The notes under the pieces are model-generated. The model saw nothing but the letters and a program-made list of their open reading frames with translations. It did no database searches and had not been told where the DNA came from. Positions 49,813 through 60,646 of a stretch of DNA of 64,000 nucleotides are shown here, one piece after another. Position 1 is the stretch's first letter. Each line of letters opens with the position of its first letter. This DNA is from DASSKK01 sp035690495 (lineage in GTDB: Bacteria; Actinomycetota; Actinomycetes; Propionibacteriales; Nocardioidaceae). The stretch lies in contig DASSKK010000001.1 of the NCBI GenBank assembly GCA_035690495.1, positions 106,384 to 170,383 of the forward strand, read 5' to 3'. The translations under genes were made by a program, and so were the position numbers.

Positions 49813-50187
49813 ATGACTGGACGCGTCGTACATTTCGAGGTGCCGTTCGAGGACGGCGAGCGCGCTCGCGGCTTCTACGCGGAGGCGTTCGGCTGGACCA
49901 TCATGCAGATGCCCGAGATGGGTTACACAATGGTCTCCACCGGTCCGAGCGAGCAGGGCCCGCCCAGCGAGCCGGGCTTCATCAACGGCGGCATGATGGA
50001 GCGCGGCGGGCGGATCACCGGCCCGGTGATCACCATCGACGTCGAGAACATCGACACCGCACTGGAGAAGATCGAGAGCCTCGGCGGCTCGACCGTGACC
50101 CCTCGCCAGCAGGTCGGGGACATGGGCTTCTCGGCGTACTTCACCGACAGCGAGGGCAACCTGATCGGCTTGTGGCAGACCGCCTGA
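49813..50187 (+). CDS. VOC-family (glyoxalase-like) protein
   Basis: A 124-residue protein of the vicinal-oxygen-chelate fold: VVHFEVPFEDGERARGFYAEAFGW at the N-terminus and GFSAYFTDSEGNLIGLWQTA at the end, with a Glu/His metal set partly conserved (His6 or 7, Glu-like). Members include dioxygenases, glyoxalases and resistance proteins; the function here is unknown. ATG 49813. Confidence 0.8.
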   Translation: MTGRVVHFEVPFEDGERARGFYAEAFGWTIMQMPEMGYTMVSTGPSEQGPPSEPGFINGGMMERGGRITGPVITIDVENIDTALEKIESLGGSTVTPRQQVGDMGFSAYFTDSEGNLIGLWQTA

Positions 50188-50244
50188 GCGGCGACTTGGC
50201 TGAGCCTGCCGCGTCGCCTGCCGGGCTCTGGCAGGGTTGCGGCC

Positions 50245-51597
50245 ATGGACAGCCGCGTGTGCGTGATCGGCGCTGGGTCGTCGGGCATCGCGGCGGCGCA
50301 GGTGCTGAACGCGCGCGGCATCGGTTTCGACTGCTTCGAGGTGGGCAGCCAGGTCGGCGGCAACTGGCGCTATCGCAACGACAACGACATGTCGTCCGCC
50401 TACGAGTCGCTGCACATCAACACCTCGCGCCGGCTGATGCAGTACGCATCGTTCCCGATGCCCGACGCGATGCCCGACTACCCGAGCCACTGGCAGATCG
50501 CCCGCTACTTCGACGACTTCGTCGACCACTTCGCACTCCGCGACAAGATCACCTTCCGCACCGAGGTGGTGAAGGTCGAGCCGCTGCCCGAGTCGCAGGC
50601 GCCGTACCGGTTTGAGGTGACGCTGCGAGGACGCAACGAGTACGGCGACCCGGGGGAGCCCGAGCGGCGCCGCTACCGGGACGTGATCGTCGCGAGCGGC
50701 CACCACTGGGACCCGCGGTGGCCGGAGCCCTCCTTCCCGGGTGCCGAGCGCTTCCCGGGCGAGCAGCTGCACGCGCACTACTACAAGACGCCGGACCTGC
50801 TGGCCGGCAAGCGGGTGCTGGTGGTGGGGATCGGGAACTCGGCGTCGGACATCGCGGTCGAGTCCTCCCGCGTCGCGCGGAGCACCTACCTGGCGATGCG
50901 CCGCGGCGCGCACATCGTCCCGAAGTACCTGTTCGGCATGCCGACCGACCACCTCACCGACTCGAAGCTCGCCCGTGCGCCGCTGTGGCTGCAGCAGACC
51001 GCGATGGACGTGCTGCTGCGGCTCAGCCGGGGCCGGGTGACCGACTACGGCCTGCCCGCTCCGGACCACCGGGTGCTGGCGGCGCACCCGACGGTCAGCG
51101 ACGACCTGCTCACCCGGCTCGGCCACGGCGACATCGACGTGCGGCCCAACCTCGCCGGATTCGAGGGCCCGGAGGCGTGCTTCGTCGACGGGAGCGTCGC
51201 CGAGGTCGACGTGGTCGTCTACTGCACCGGCTACAAGATCACGTTCCCCTTCCTGGCCGAGCACGTGATGCGCGTGGCCGACAACCGGGTCGGCCTCTAC
51301 CGCCGCGTGGCCGATCCGGACCACTACGGGCTCTACTTCGTCGGCCTGGTGCAACCGCTGGGTGCGGTCATGCCGCTCGCCGAGGCGCAGTCGCGGTGGG
51401 TGGCCGACCTCGTCGTCGGGGACGGAGTGCTGCCGACGTACGACCAGATGCGGGCGGAGATCCGGGAGTACGACGTCCGTCTCCGCCGTCGCTTCGTGGC
51501 TTCCAAGCGCCACACGATCGAGGTGGACTTCCACCCCTACCTCGCCGAGCTCGAGCGGGAGCGCAAGGCCTCCCGAGCCCGCCTCCACACCCGCTGA
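50245..51597 (+). CDS. Flavin-containing monooxygenase
   Basis: A 450-residue class B monooxygenase: VCVIGAGSSGIAAAQVLNARG (FAD GxGxxG), FPGEQLHAHYYKTPDLLAGK (the FxGxxxHxxxY/F motif of FMOs) and VLVVGIGNSASDIAVE (NADPH GxGxxA-type loop). YCTGYKITFPFL is the ATG/FATGY-like region. It oxygenates N, S or ketone substrates, as seen in actinobacterial FMO/BVMO enzymes. ATG 50245; the VOC gene ends 57 bp upstream. Confidence 0.89.
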   Translation: MDSRVCVIGAGSSGIAAAQVLNARGIGFDCFEVGSQVGGNWRYRNDNDMSSAYESLHINTSRRLMQYASFPMPDAMPDYPSHWQIARYFDDFVDHFALRDKITFRTEVVKVEPLPESQAPYRFEVTLRGRNEYGDPGEPERRRYRDVIVASGHHWDPRWPEPSFPGAERFPGEQLHAHYYKTPDLLAGKRVLVVGIGNSASDIAVESSRVARSTYLAMRRGAHIVPKYLFGMPTDHLTDSKLARAPLWLQQTAMDVLLRLSRGRVTDYGLPAPDHRVLAAHPTVSDDLLTRLGHGDIDVRPNLAGFEGPEACFVDGSVAEVDVVVYCTGYKITFPFLAEHVMRVADNRVGLYRRVADPDHYGLYFVGLVQPLGAVMPLAEAQSRWVADLVVGDGVLPTYDQMRAEIREYDVRLRRRFVASKRHTIEVDFHPYLAELERERKASRARLHTR

Positions 51598-51631
51598 CCT
51601 CGTGGGGCCCCCGGTCGCGTCGAGTGCGGGG

Positions 51632-52309
51632 CTAGGACAAGACCGAGATGCCCAGAGCCTCCGCCATCAGCGGCGCGAGCTCGGCGAGCTGCGACTCCGT
51701 GAGGAGCGTTCCTCGCATGCTCATCACCCCGGCGATCTCGTCGTAGTCGGCGCCGCGGAGGTCGACGTTCTCCATCCGCGCGCCTCGGAAGTTGAGGCGC
51801 TTCACGTGCGAGCCGCTCAGCGACGCACGCCGGATGGACCCTTCGCTCACGTCGAGCTCCTCGATCTGGCACTCCCTGAGCGTCAGGTCGCTCACCTCGG
51901 AGCCGCGCAGGTTCACGAACGACAGCTTGCAGCCGACCAGCTCGACGGCGTTCCACGCCGAGTCGTAGGCCTCCAGTACGCCGAGCCTGCCCGCTTCGAC
52001 GCGCACGTCGCTCCAGCGGCCACGCCATGCCTGGGTGACGGTGAAGTCCGGGCGGATGACCTCGGTCTCCCGCACGGACGCGCCGCGGAGGTCGACGTCC
52101 TGACTCCGGACGTCGGTGAACCGGCAGTTCAATACCGATGCGTCGCGAAGGTTGAGCGGTGCGTCGGGAAGGTCGGCGAACTGGCGACTGTCGAGGTCCG
52201 CACGATCGGCGAGGTCGGCGCCGTGGCCCAAGGCGAGATCCCGTAGGAGGATGTCCGGCTGCTGAGGCGCGAGTGGTCGTCTGCCGCGTGCCGCGTCGAT
52301 GGGTCTCAA
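51632..52309 (-). CDS. Pentapeptide-repeat-like protein
   Basis: A 225-residue protein. From ~55 onward it shows A(D/N)LxX-like periodicity: APLNLRDASVLNCRFTDVRSQDVDLRGASVRETEV, LSFVNLRGSEVSDLTLRECQIEELDV, RASLSGSHVKRLNFRGARMENVDLRGADYD. This forms a right-handed beta-helix. The pattern resembles pentapeptide-repeat proteins, some of which protect gyrase. TTG at 52309 is the only start I can see, with AAGGAG immediately before it (spacing zero), so the start is uncertain. Confidence 0.65.
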   Translation of the reverse strand: MRPIDAARGRRPLAPQQPDILLRDLALGHGADLADRADLDSRQFADLPDAPLNLRDASVLNCRFTDVRSQDVDLRGASVRETEVIRPDFTVTQAWRGRWSDVRVEAGRLGVLEAYDSAWNAVELVGCKLSFVNLRGSEVSDLTLRECQIEELDVSEGSIRRASLSGSHVKRLNFRGARMENVDLRGADYDEIAGVMSMRGTLLTESQLAELAPLMAEALGISVLS

Positions 52310-52391
52310 CTCCTTGTGGGTGGACCGGAACGCTATCCGCGGGTGATTTCTCCGGTCAACTGCTGCCCTTCGCTGCGGCGCTGCGCAACCA

Positions 52392-52457
52392 GGCGCAGCT
52401 CAACGCCGAACGGGGCGCAGCTCAACGCCGAAGGGGGCGCAGCTCAACGGGTGCGGG
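52392..52457. repeat. 22-bp tandem repeat (about 2.7 units) over the MFS stop
   Basis: Units at 52392-52413 and 52414-52435 plus a partial third at 52436-52449, core GGCGCAGCTCAACGCCGAA. The stop codon of the minus-strand MFS gene (52444-52446) lies within the third unit. Same 22-bp period as the unrelated tandem repeat at 42691. Confidence 0.9.
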
Positions 52458-53823
52458 CGAGGCCGAGGAAGCTGACCACACCGCCGGCGGTGAGCAGGAC
52501 CGCACACACCAGCAGGGCCTCGGCGTACCCCCGGGTGAACAGCGACGGGTCCTGGTAGTCCGCGCCGTTGATGCCCACCACGGCGGGCAGAGCCGCGACG
52601 GCCAGCAGCGAGCCGGTCCGCGCGACTGCGTTGTTGATCCCGCTGGCCACCCCGGCCAGCCGGTCCGGGGCGGCGGCCAGGACCGTGGTGGTCAGCGGCG
52701 CGACGAGTGTCGTGAGGCCGACGGAGAACAGCACCATGCCGGGGAACACTCCGGTGAAGTACGGCTCGGCCGGCCCCACGCCGCGCAGCAGCAGTACCCC
52801 GCCGGCGCACAGCAGGGGGCCGATCGTCATCGGCCACCGCGGCCCGATCCGGGTCGCCACGTCGCCGGCGCGGGAGGAGAACAGCAGCATCACCACGGTG
52901 ATGGGCACGGTGGACAGTCCGGCGGCGAGCGGGCTGTAGCCGCTGGTGACCTGGAGCTGGAGGACCAGGAAGAACGTCATCGCCCCAAGTGCGCCGTAGA
53001 CCATCACCGTCATCGCGTTGGCCACCGAGAACACCCGCGACCCGAACAGATGCAACGGCATCAGCGGCTGGTGGCGGCGGTGCTCGATGGCCAGGAACAG
53101 CAGCAGAGCAGCCCCGCCCATGCCGGCGGCGAGCCCGGCGTACGCCTTCCCCGCTTCGATCAGCGCGTAGGTGACTCCGGCCAGTCCGAGAGCCCCGAGC
53201 ACAGCCCCGAGCACGTCGAAACGGCGCGCGGCCTCCGGGTCCCGAGTCTCCGGGACGTGCCGCAGCCCGATCGCGATCACGACGACCGCGACCGGGACGT
53301 TGATCCAGAAGATCCAGCGCCAGCTGGCCACGTCGAGGATCCAGCCGCCGAGCAGCGGCCCGATCGCGGCGGCGATGCCGCCGAGCCCTGCCCAGCGTCC
53401 GATCACCTTGCCCCGGTCGGAGGCGCGGAAGGAGCCCTGGATCATCGCCAGGCTGCCCGGGGTGAGCAGCGCGCCGCCGATGCCTTGCAGCAGCCGGGCC
53501 ACGATCAGCTGGACCGGGTCCTGGGAGAGTGCGCAGAGCGCGGACGCCATCGCGAACCAGGACACGCCCACCAGGAACACCGCTCGGCGGCCGAACCGAT
53601 CGCCGAGCGAGCCGCCGACCAGGATCAGGGAGGCGAGCGTGAGCAGGTAGGCGTTGACCACCCACTGCAGCTCCGCGATCGAGGCCTGGAGCTCGTCGCC
53701 GATCGTGCGCAGCGCGATGTTGACCACGGTGCCGTCCAGCAGCGCCATCCCCGAGCCGAGCACGGCGGCTGCCACCACCCACCTGCCCTGAGGGCTTCGC
53801 GCGCTGAGCAGATCCTCCTGCAC
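52444..53823 (-). CDS. MFS exporter, DHA2 (EmrB/QacA) type
   Basis: A 459-residue 14-helix MFS drug/H+ antiporter: RWVVAAAVLGSGMALLDGTVVNIAL (helix 1 with LD.T.VN.AL motif D1), GGSLGDRFGRRAVFL (motif A, G-x-L-x-D-R-x-G-R-R) and LLQGIGGALLTPGSLAMI (motif C-like). Substrates of the family include antibiotics and dyes. GTG 53823. Divergent from the sugar transporter across 197 bp. Confidence 0.89.
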   Translation of the reverse strand: MQEDLLSARSPQGRWVVAAAVLGSGMALLDGTVVNIALRTIGDELQASIAELQWVVNAYLLTLASLILVGGSLGDRFGRRAVFLVGVSWFAMASALCALSQDPVQLIVARLLQGIGGALLTPGSLAMIQGSFRASDRGKVIGRWAGLGGIAAAIGPLLGGWILDVASWRWIFWINVPVAVVVIAIGLRHVPETRDPEAARRFDVLGAVLGALGLAGVTYALIEAGKAYAGLAAGMGGAALLLFLAIEHRRHQPLMPLHLFGSRVFSVANAMTVMVYGALGAMTFFLVLQLQVTSGYSPLAAGLSTVPITVVMLLFSSRAGDVATRIGPRWPMTIGPLLCAGGVLLLRGVGPAEPYFTGVFPGMVLFSVGLTTLVAPLTTTVLAAAPDRLAGVASGINNAVARTGSLLAVAALPAVVGINGADYQDPSLFTRGYAEALLVCAVLLTAGGVVSFLGLARTR

Positions 53824-54020
53824 GCGACCAGCCTGCCAGGTCACGCGACGAGCCGTCGTGTCCGCTCGACCGTACGCGAGGTCACGGCTGTGTATCGGCT
53901 GGGGCACAGGGGGCACGGGCTCTGTGCGGCGCCCGGCGGGCGGGGCTAGTGTGACCCCGAGACAACCGGGAGAGGTTTCCGAGTCGCAGAGTCTCAGGTA
54001 GCCGACAGGAGGGACGCACC

Positions 54021-55178
54021 ATGTTCACAAGGGGTGTTCGCACGAAGAAGGCGATGGTGGCCGCGCTCGGAGGAGCGATGGCCCTGGCGTTGGCAGGCTG
54101 TGGCTCGAGTGGCTCCGGCGGCGGTGGTGGCGGCGGCGGGCAGGCCTCCGGCGGCGGGGGTGCCAGCAGCAGCGGCCTCAAGGTCGCCGTACTGCTTCCC
54201 GACACGCAGTCCTCGGCGCGCTACGTCACCCAGGACGCGCCCGACTTCAAGGCGTTCTTCGAGTCTCAGGGCATGACCGAGGGCAAGGACTTCACCGTCG
54301 AGAACGCCAAGGGCGACCCGGCCCAGATGCGCACCCAGGCCGACCAGGCGATCCAGCAGGGCGCCACGGTGCTGGTCATCGACGGCATCGACTCCGGAAG
54401 CGCGGCGGCCATCGAGAAGTCCGCGCAGTCCAAAGGTGTCGCCACCATCGACTACGACCGGCTCACCCTCAATGGCTCCGCGTCCTACTACGTCAGCTTC
54501 GACAACGTCGAGGTCGGCAAGATGCAGGGCCAAGGGCTGGTGGACTGCATTAAGAACTGGAACGTCAAGAACCCGAACGTGCTCGAGGTGCAGGGCGCGC
54601 CCACCGACAACAACGGCACCCTGTTCGCCAAGGGCTCCGACTCGGTGCTCGACCCGCTGTACAAGAACGGCACCTACACCAAGGTCGGCGAGCAGCGCAT
54701 CGACAAGTGGGACCCGAACAACGCGCGGACCTACTTCGAGCAGCAGTACCAAGCCCACTCCGACATCAACGCTGTCCTGGTCGCCAACGACGACATGGCC
54801 AACGGCGTCATCACCGCGATGAAGGCCAAGAACATCCCGCCCAAGACCATCCCCACCACGGGTCAGGACGCCACCGTCGGCGGTCTGCAGAACATCCTCG
54901 CCGGCTACCAGTGCATGACGGTGTACAAGCCGATCAAGAGCGAGGCAGAAGCCGCCGGGAAGCTGGCGCTGGCGCTGGTGAACGGCGAGAAGAACCCCCC
55001 AGGCGTCAACGGCAAGGTCAACAACGGCCAGACCGACGTCCCGTCGGTGCTGCTGAAGCCGATCGCGGTGACCACCGACAACATGGCCGACACCGTGGTC
55101 AAGGACGGCTTCGTCAAGGTCTCCGACCTGTGCAAGGGCAGCTATGCGAGCAAGTGCAAGGCGGCCGGGATCTCCTAG
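54021..55178 (+). CDS. Xylose-type (CUT2) ABC sugar-binding lipoprotein
   Basis: A 385-residue periplasmic-binding-type lipoprotein. MFTRGVRTKKAMVAALGGAM... ends in the lipobox ALAGC (Cys ~ residue 27), followed by a Gly/Ser linker. The type-I fold has KVAVLLPDTQSSARYVTQD and VLVIDGIDSGSAAAIEK, and VPSVLLKPIAVTTDNMADTVV near the end, as in XylF-like proteins. It binds an aldopentose or similar sugar outside the membrane. CAGGAGGGA precedes ATG 54021. First of a three-gene importer operon. Confidence 0.9.
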   Translation: MFTRGVRTKKAMVAALGGAMALALAGCGSSGSGGGGGGGGQASGGGGASSSGLKVAVLLPDTQSSARYVTQDAPDFKAFFESQGMTEGKDFTVENAKGDPAQMRTQADQAIQQGATVLVIDGIDSGSAAAIEKSAQSKGVATIDYDRLTLNGSASYYVSFDNVEVGKMQGQGLVDCIKNWNVKNPNVLEVQGAPTDNNGTLFAKGSDSVLDPLYKNGTYTKVGEQRIDKWDPNNARTYFEQQYQAHSDINAVLVANDDMANGVITAMKAKNIPPKTIPTTGQDATVGGLQNILAGYQCMTVYKPIKSEAEAAGKLALALVNGEKNPPGVNGKVNNGQTDVPSVLLKPIAVTTDNMADTVVKDGFVKVSDLCKGSYASKCKAAGIS

Positions 55179-55203
55179 AAACAGCGGCCAGGAAGGCTAT
55201 TTC

Positions 55204-56025
55204 ATGGCGGCGGACGTGCTGCTGGAGCTGCGCGGGATCCAGAAGAGGTACGGCGCCGTGCAGGTCCTGCACGGCGTCGACCTCGACGTCCCGGCGGGCA
55301 AGGTGACCGCGCTGGTCGGCGACAATGGAGCCGGCAAGTCCACGCTGATCAAGTGTGTGTCCGGCATCGTGACCATCGACGGCGGCTCGATGCACTGGGA
55401 GGGCCGGCAGGTGGCCGTGCACTCCCCGAAGGACGCTTCCGCGCTGGGCATCGAGACCGTCTACCAGGACCTGGCGCTGTGCGACAACCTGGACATCGTG
55501 CAGAACATGTACCTGGGCCGTGAGCTGACCAACTACCGGATGCTCGACGAGACCGCCATGGAGCGCCAGGCCGCCGAGACGCTGGAGGGGCTCTCTGTGA
55601 CCACGATCGCGTCGGTTCGCCAGCGGGTCGCCGCGCTCTCCGGCGGACAGCGGCAGTCGGTAGCGGTGGCCAAGGCCGTGATGTGGAACTCCAAGCTGGT
55701 CATCCTCGACGAGCCGACCGCCGCACTCGGGGTCCAGCAGACCCGCCAGGTACTCGGTCTGGTCAAGCGGCTCGCCGACCGCGGGCTGGCCGTGCTGATG
55801 GTCTCGCACAACCTCGTCGACGTCTTCGAGGTGGCGCACCGGATCGCGGTGCTGCGGCTGGGCCGTCTGGCCGCGGTCGACGACGCTTCGAACCTGGACA
55901 GCCAGAGCGTGGTCGAGCTGATGACCACCGGTCAGGCCCAGGGCGAGGTCGGCAGGGGGCAGCCCACACGCGGGAGCGGCGACGGCACGCCGACACAGAG
56001 CCAGGTCGTGGAGGAGTCGTCGTGA
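55204..56025 (+). CDS. Sugar ABC importer ATPase (single NBD)
   Basis: A 273-residue ATPase with Walker A GDNGAGKST (~residues 42-50), Q-loop YQDLAL, signature LSGGQRQSV, Walker B LVILDEPTAAL and H-loop VSHNL. It has one nucleotide-binding domain and a C-terminal ~25-residue Gly/Gln-rich tail, unlike XylG/RbsA, which fuse two domains; such single-domain ATPases accompany many actinobacterial CUT2 systems. ATG 55204; coupled to the permease by a GTGA overlap at its end. Confidence 0.9.
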   Translation: MAADVLLELRGIQKRYGAVQVLHGVDLDVPAGKVTALVGDNGAGKSTLIKCVSGIVTIDGGSMHWEGRQVAVHSPKDASALGIETVYQDLALCDNLDIVQNMYLGRELTNYRMLDETAMERQAAETLEGLSVTTIASVRQRVAALSGGQRQSVAVAKAVMWNSKLVILDEPTAALGVQQTRQVLGLVKRLADRGLAVLMVSHNLVDVFEVAHRIAVLRLGRLAAVDDASNLDSQSVVELMTTGQAQGEVGRGQPTRGSGDGTPTQSQVVEESS

Positions 56026-57323
56026 CCAGTGTCGACGAACAGCGGCCGGAGCAGGAGGACCCCGAGTCCACCGGCACAGAAGACAGCGCCGTGCCGGAGA
56101 GCGCGGTCCGCCCCGACGTCACGTCCGGCGAGTACGTCCGCGGCTACCTCGACCGGCTGCGGGCCGGCGACACCGGCCTGCTGCCGGTGGTCGTGGGCAT
56201 GATCCTGATCGCGATCGTGTTCCAGGTCGCCAGCCACGGCGACTTCCTCACCCCCGGCAACCTGGTCGGCCTGCTCCAGCAGGGCGCCTTCTACATGACG
56301 CTGGCGATGGCGGCCGTGTTCGTGCTGCTGCTCGGCGAGGTCGACCTCTCGCTGGGCTACGTCGCCGGGGTCGGCGGCGTGGTGACCGCAGTGTTCGTCT
56401 CCGACCAGGGGTGGGTCTGGCCCGCGGCCTGCCTGGCCGGGCTGGTCGCCACCACGCTGATCGGCCTGTTGCAGGGCGCGATCATCGCATTCCTCGGCGT
56501 GCCTTCGTTCGTGGTGACGCTGGCCGGCTTCCTCGGTTGGAACGGTGTGATCCTGCTGATCCTCGGCAACGGCGCCACCATCCCGATCCAGAACAACGTG
56601 ATCTTCAACTTCGACAACGGCCTGCTCTCCCCGCTGGTCGGTTGGATCGTGTACGTCGCGTTCGCGGTCGTCTACGTCGGCGCCGAGCTGTTCAAGATTC
56701 GCACCCGGCGCGCCAAGAGCCTCGCCCAGCAGCCGGCCGCGATCACGATCGGGCGGGTCGTGGTCGTGCTGCTGGCCGGTCTGGTGGTGATCTTGATCTG
56801 CAACGCGAACCGCGGCAGGAGCCTGCCGATCCGGGGCATGCCCTGGGTGGTGCTGATCGTGCTCGGGGTTCTGCTCGCGGCGACTTGGCTGACCACCCGC
56901 ACCCGGTTCGGCCGCTACATCTACGCGGTCGGGGGCAACGCCGAGGCCGCCCGCCGAGCCGGCATCAACCTGGCCGGGGTGCGTATCGCGGTCTTCGGAC
57001 TGGCGGGGCTGGTCGCCGGGATCGGCGGGCTGCTCTACATTTCCCGGCTGGCGTCGATGTCCACCGCCTACGACGGCGGCACCTACGTGCTGTACGCGAT
57101 CGCCGCCGCTGTGATCGGCGGCACCAGCCTGTTCGGCGGCCGCGGCAAGTTGATCCACGGCGTGCTCGGCGGCCTGGTGATCGCCGGCATCGACAACGGC
57201 ATGGGCCTGCTGAGCATGAGCGCCGCGCAGAAGTACGTCGTCACCGCCCTCGTGCTGCTCGTCGCGGTCTCGCTCGACGCGGTCGCCCGCAGGGGGCGCC
57301 AGGGCCACGGCATCGACGCCTGA
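56022..57323 (+). CDS. Sugar ABC importer permease (XylH-like)
   Basis: A 433-residue permease: a hydrophilic ~65-residue N-terminus, then about ten helices. GVPSFVVTLAGFLGWNGVILLILGNGATIPI and RYIYAVGGNAEAARRAGINLAGVRIAVFGLAG (the GGNxEAARxAGI EAA-like contact loop) are typical of BPD_transp_2/XylH permeases. GTG 56022 overlaps the ATPase stop. It imports the sugar bound by the lipoprotein upstream. No isomerase or kinase gene accompanies it. Confidence 0.9.
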   Translation: MTSVDEQRPEQEDPESTGTEDSAVPESAVRPDVTSGEYVRGYLDRLRAGDTGLLPVVVGMILIAIVFQVASHGDFLTPGNLVGLLQQGAFYMTLAMAAVFVLLLGEVDLSLGYVAGVGGVVTAVFVSDQGWVWPAACLAGLVATTLIGLLQGAIIAFLGVPSFVVTLAGFLGWNGVILLILGNGATIPIQNNVIFNFDNGLLSPLVGWIVYVAFAVVYVGAELFKIRTRRAKSLAQQPAAITIGRVVVVLLAGLVVILICNANRGRSLPIRGMPWVVLIVLGVLLAATWLTTRTRFGRYIYAVGGNAEAARRAGINLAGVRIAVFGLAGLVAGIGGLLYISRLASMSTAYDGGTYVLYAIAAAVIGGTSLFGGRGKLIHGVLGGLVIAGIDNGMGLLSMSAAQKYVVTALVLLVAVSLDAVARRGRQGHGIDA

Positions 57324-57382
57324 GACTCACCCGCCCGAGCGTCGAGGGCCCTGCATCCCCTGGTAAACGGCGCGGACCGAGA

Positions 57383-57406
57383 AACAGACAGGCTTGACTG
57401 TTTGTT
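57383..57406. promoter_or_regulatory. Putative TetR operator
   Basis: AACAGACAG (57383-57391) and CTGTTTGTT (57398-57406) form a 9-bp inverted repeat with one mismatch. The 6-bp spacer holds part of TTGACT, a candidate -35. It lies 24 bp before the TetR start, fitting autoregulation. Confidence 0.55.
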
Positions 57407-57429
57407 AATCTCCGAGGCACGATGAGGCC

Positions 57430-58062
57430 GTGCCGACGACTGCGAGTGCCCGAGTTCCCCAGGAGGAGCGCAGCAGGGCTATGCGGCAGCGGCTCCTCGA
57501 CGCCACCGTCGAGTGCCTGGTTGAGTTCGGCTGGAGCGGTACGTCGACCACCCTGGTCTCGCAGCGGGCTGGGGTGAGCCGCGGCGCGCAGCTGCACCAC
57601 TTCCCGACCAAGAACGACCTGGTCATCGCCGCGGTCGAGCACCTCGCTGCCGAGCGCGGGGCCGACCTGGCCGCCGCCACCGAGCGGCTGCCGCGCGGCA
57701 GACGGCGTACCCGAGCGGTGCTGGGTGTGCTCGCCGAGCACTTCACCTCCCCGCTGTTCACCGCCGCACTCGAGCTGTGGGTCGCGGCCCGCACCGACCC
57801 GGGGCTGCACGAGGCCGTCGCCCCGCTCGAGCAGCGGCTCGGCCGTGACGTGCACCGTCGCACCGTCGCGCTCCTCGGCGTCGACGAGTCCCGGCCGGGG
57901 GTGCGGGAGATGGTGCAGGCGACCTTGGACCTGGTGCGCGGGCTCGGGCTGGCGAACACGATCAGCGACGACGCGGCACGCCGGGCGAGGATCCTCGACC
58001 AGTGGGCGCGCGTGCTGGACCTGCAGATGGGCCGGCTCGACGCCTCCCGGACCTGCAGATGA
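57430..58062 (+). CDS. TetR/AcrR-family regulator
   Basis: A 210-residue regulator. The HTH (residues ~15-65: ERSRAMRQRLLDATVECLVEFGWSGTSTTLVSQRAGVSRGAQLHHFPTKNDLV) is typical TetR, with QLHHFPTK replacing the usual YYHFxxK. The C-terminus is all-helical ligand-binding. GTG 57430, no strong Shine-Dalgarno. The ATG of the following gene overlaps its stop, so it is likely co-transcribed with the downstream AtuA/carboxylase cluster and controls it. Confidence 0.85.
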   Translation: MPTTASARVPQEERSRAMRQRLLDATVECLVEFGWSGTSTTLVSQRAGVSRGAQLHHFPTKNDLVIAAVEHLAAERGADLAAATERLPRGRRRTRAVLGVLAEHFTSPLFTAALELWVAARTDPGLHEAVAPLEQRLGRDVHRRTVALLGVDESRPGVREMVQATLDLVRGLGLANTISDDAARRARILDQWARVLDLQMGRLDASRTCR

Positions 58063-58846
58063 GCCGACTCGAGGCGGTGCTAGCCGACCTGGAGGTCATC
58101 AGCGAGCGGCTGGACGCACTCGTCGTCGATCTCCCCGAGTCCGAGTGGCGACGAGCGACGCCTGCGGCGGGCTGGGACATCGCGCACCAGGTCGCACATC
58201 TGGCCTGGACCGATGAGTGCGCGGTCGTCGCAGCCACCGACGGGCGGGCCTGGGACCGGCTGGTGCGCGAGGCAATGGCCGACCCGGAGGGCTTCGTGGA
58301 CCGGGGAGCCGCCCACGGGGCGCAGCACGACGGATCCTCGATCCTGTCCCGTTGGCGCGAGTCGCGCCAGCAGCTTGCGCAGAGGCTGCGGGCGTTCCCG
58401 GCAGGCGAGAAGGTCCCGTGGTACGGCCCGCCGATGCGGCCTGCCTCGATGGCGACCGCGCGGTTCATGGAGACCTGGGCCCACTCGCGGGACGTGGCCG
58501 ACGCGCTCGGTGTGACGCTGCCGGTGGACGACCGGGTCGTGCACGTGTGCCACATCGGCGTGCGGGCGCGCGGCTTCTCCTTCGCCAACAACGGGCAGGA
58601 TCCGCCGGCCGCGGACATCCGAGTGGAGCTGACCCTGCCGGGAGGCGGGACGTTTGCCGACGGTCCCACCGACGCTGAGCAGTCGGTGCGCGGCTCGGCG
58701 TACCACTTCGCGCTGCTGGTCACCCAACGTGCGCACCGCGACGACCTCGACCTCGTCGCGACCGGGGCCGACGCCGAGACGTGGCTGGACCTCGCTCAGG
58801 CCTTTGCCGGGCCGTCCGGCATCGGCCGCCAGCCGAGGATGCATCC

Positions 58847-58850
<4 letters not shown>
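58059..58850 (+). CDS. DinB-fold protein of the TIGR03084 / mycothiol-isomerase-like type
   Basis: A 263-residue protein: WDIAHQVAHLAWTDECAVVAA (~residues 41-61) with the first metal His, and TARFMETWAHSRDVADALG (~133-151) with the pair H...D typical of actinobacterial maleylpyruvate-isomerase-like DinB proteins of TIGR03084. It binds one metal ion; the role in the acyl-CoA cluster is unknown. ATG 58059 overlaps the TetR stop (ATGA). The 5' end lies in a near-duplicate of the TetR 3' end. Confidence 0.78.
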
Positions 58851-60642
<1,792 letters not shown>

Positions 60643-60646
<4 letters not shown>

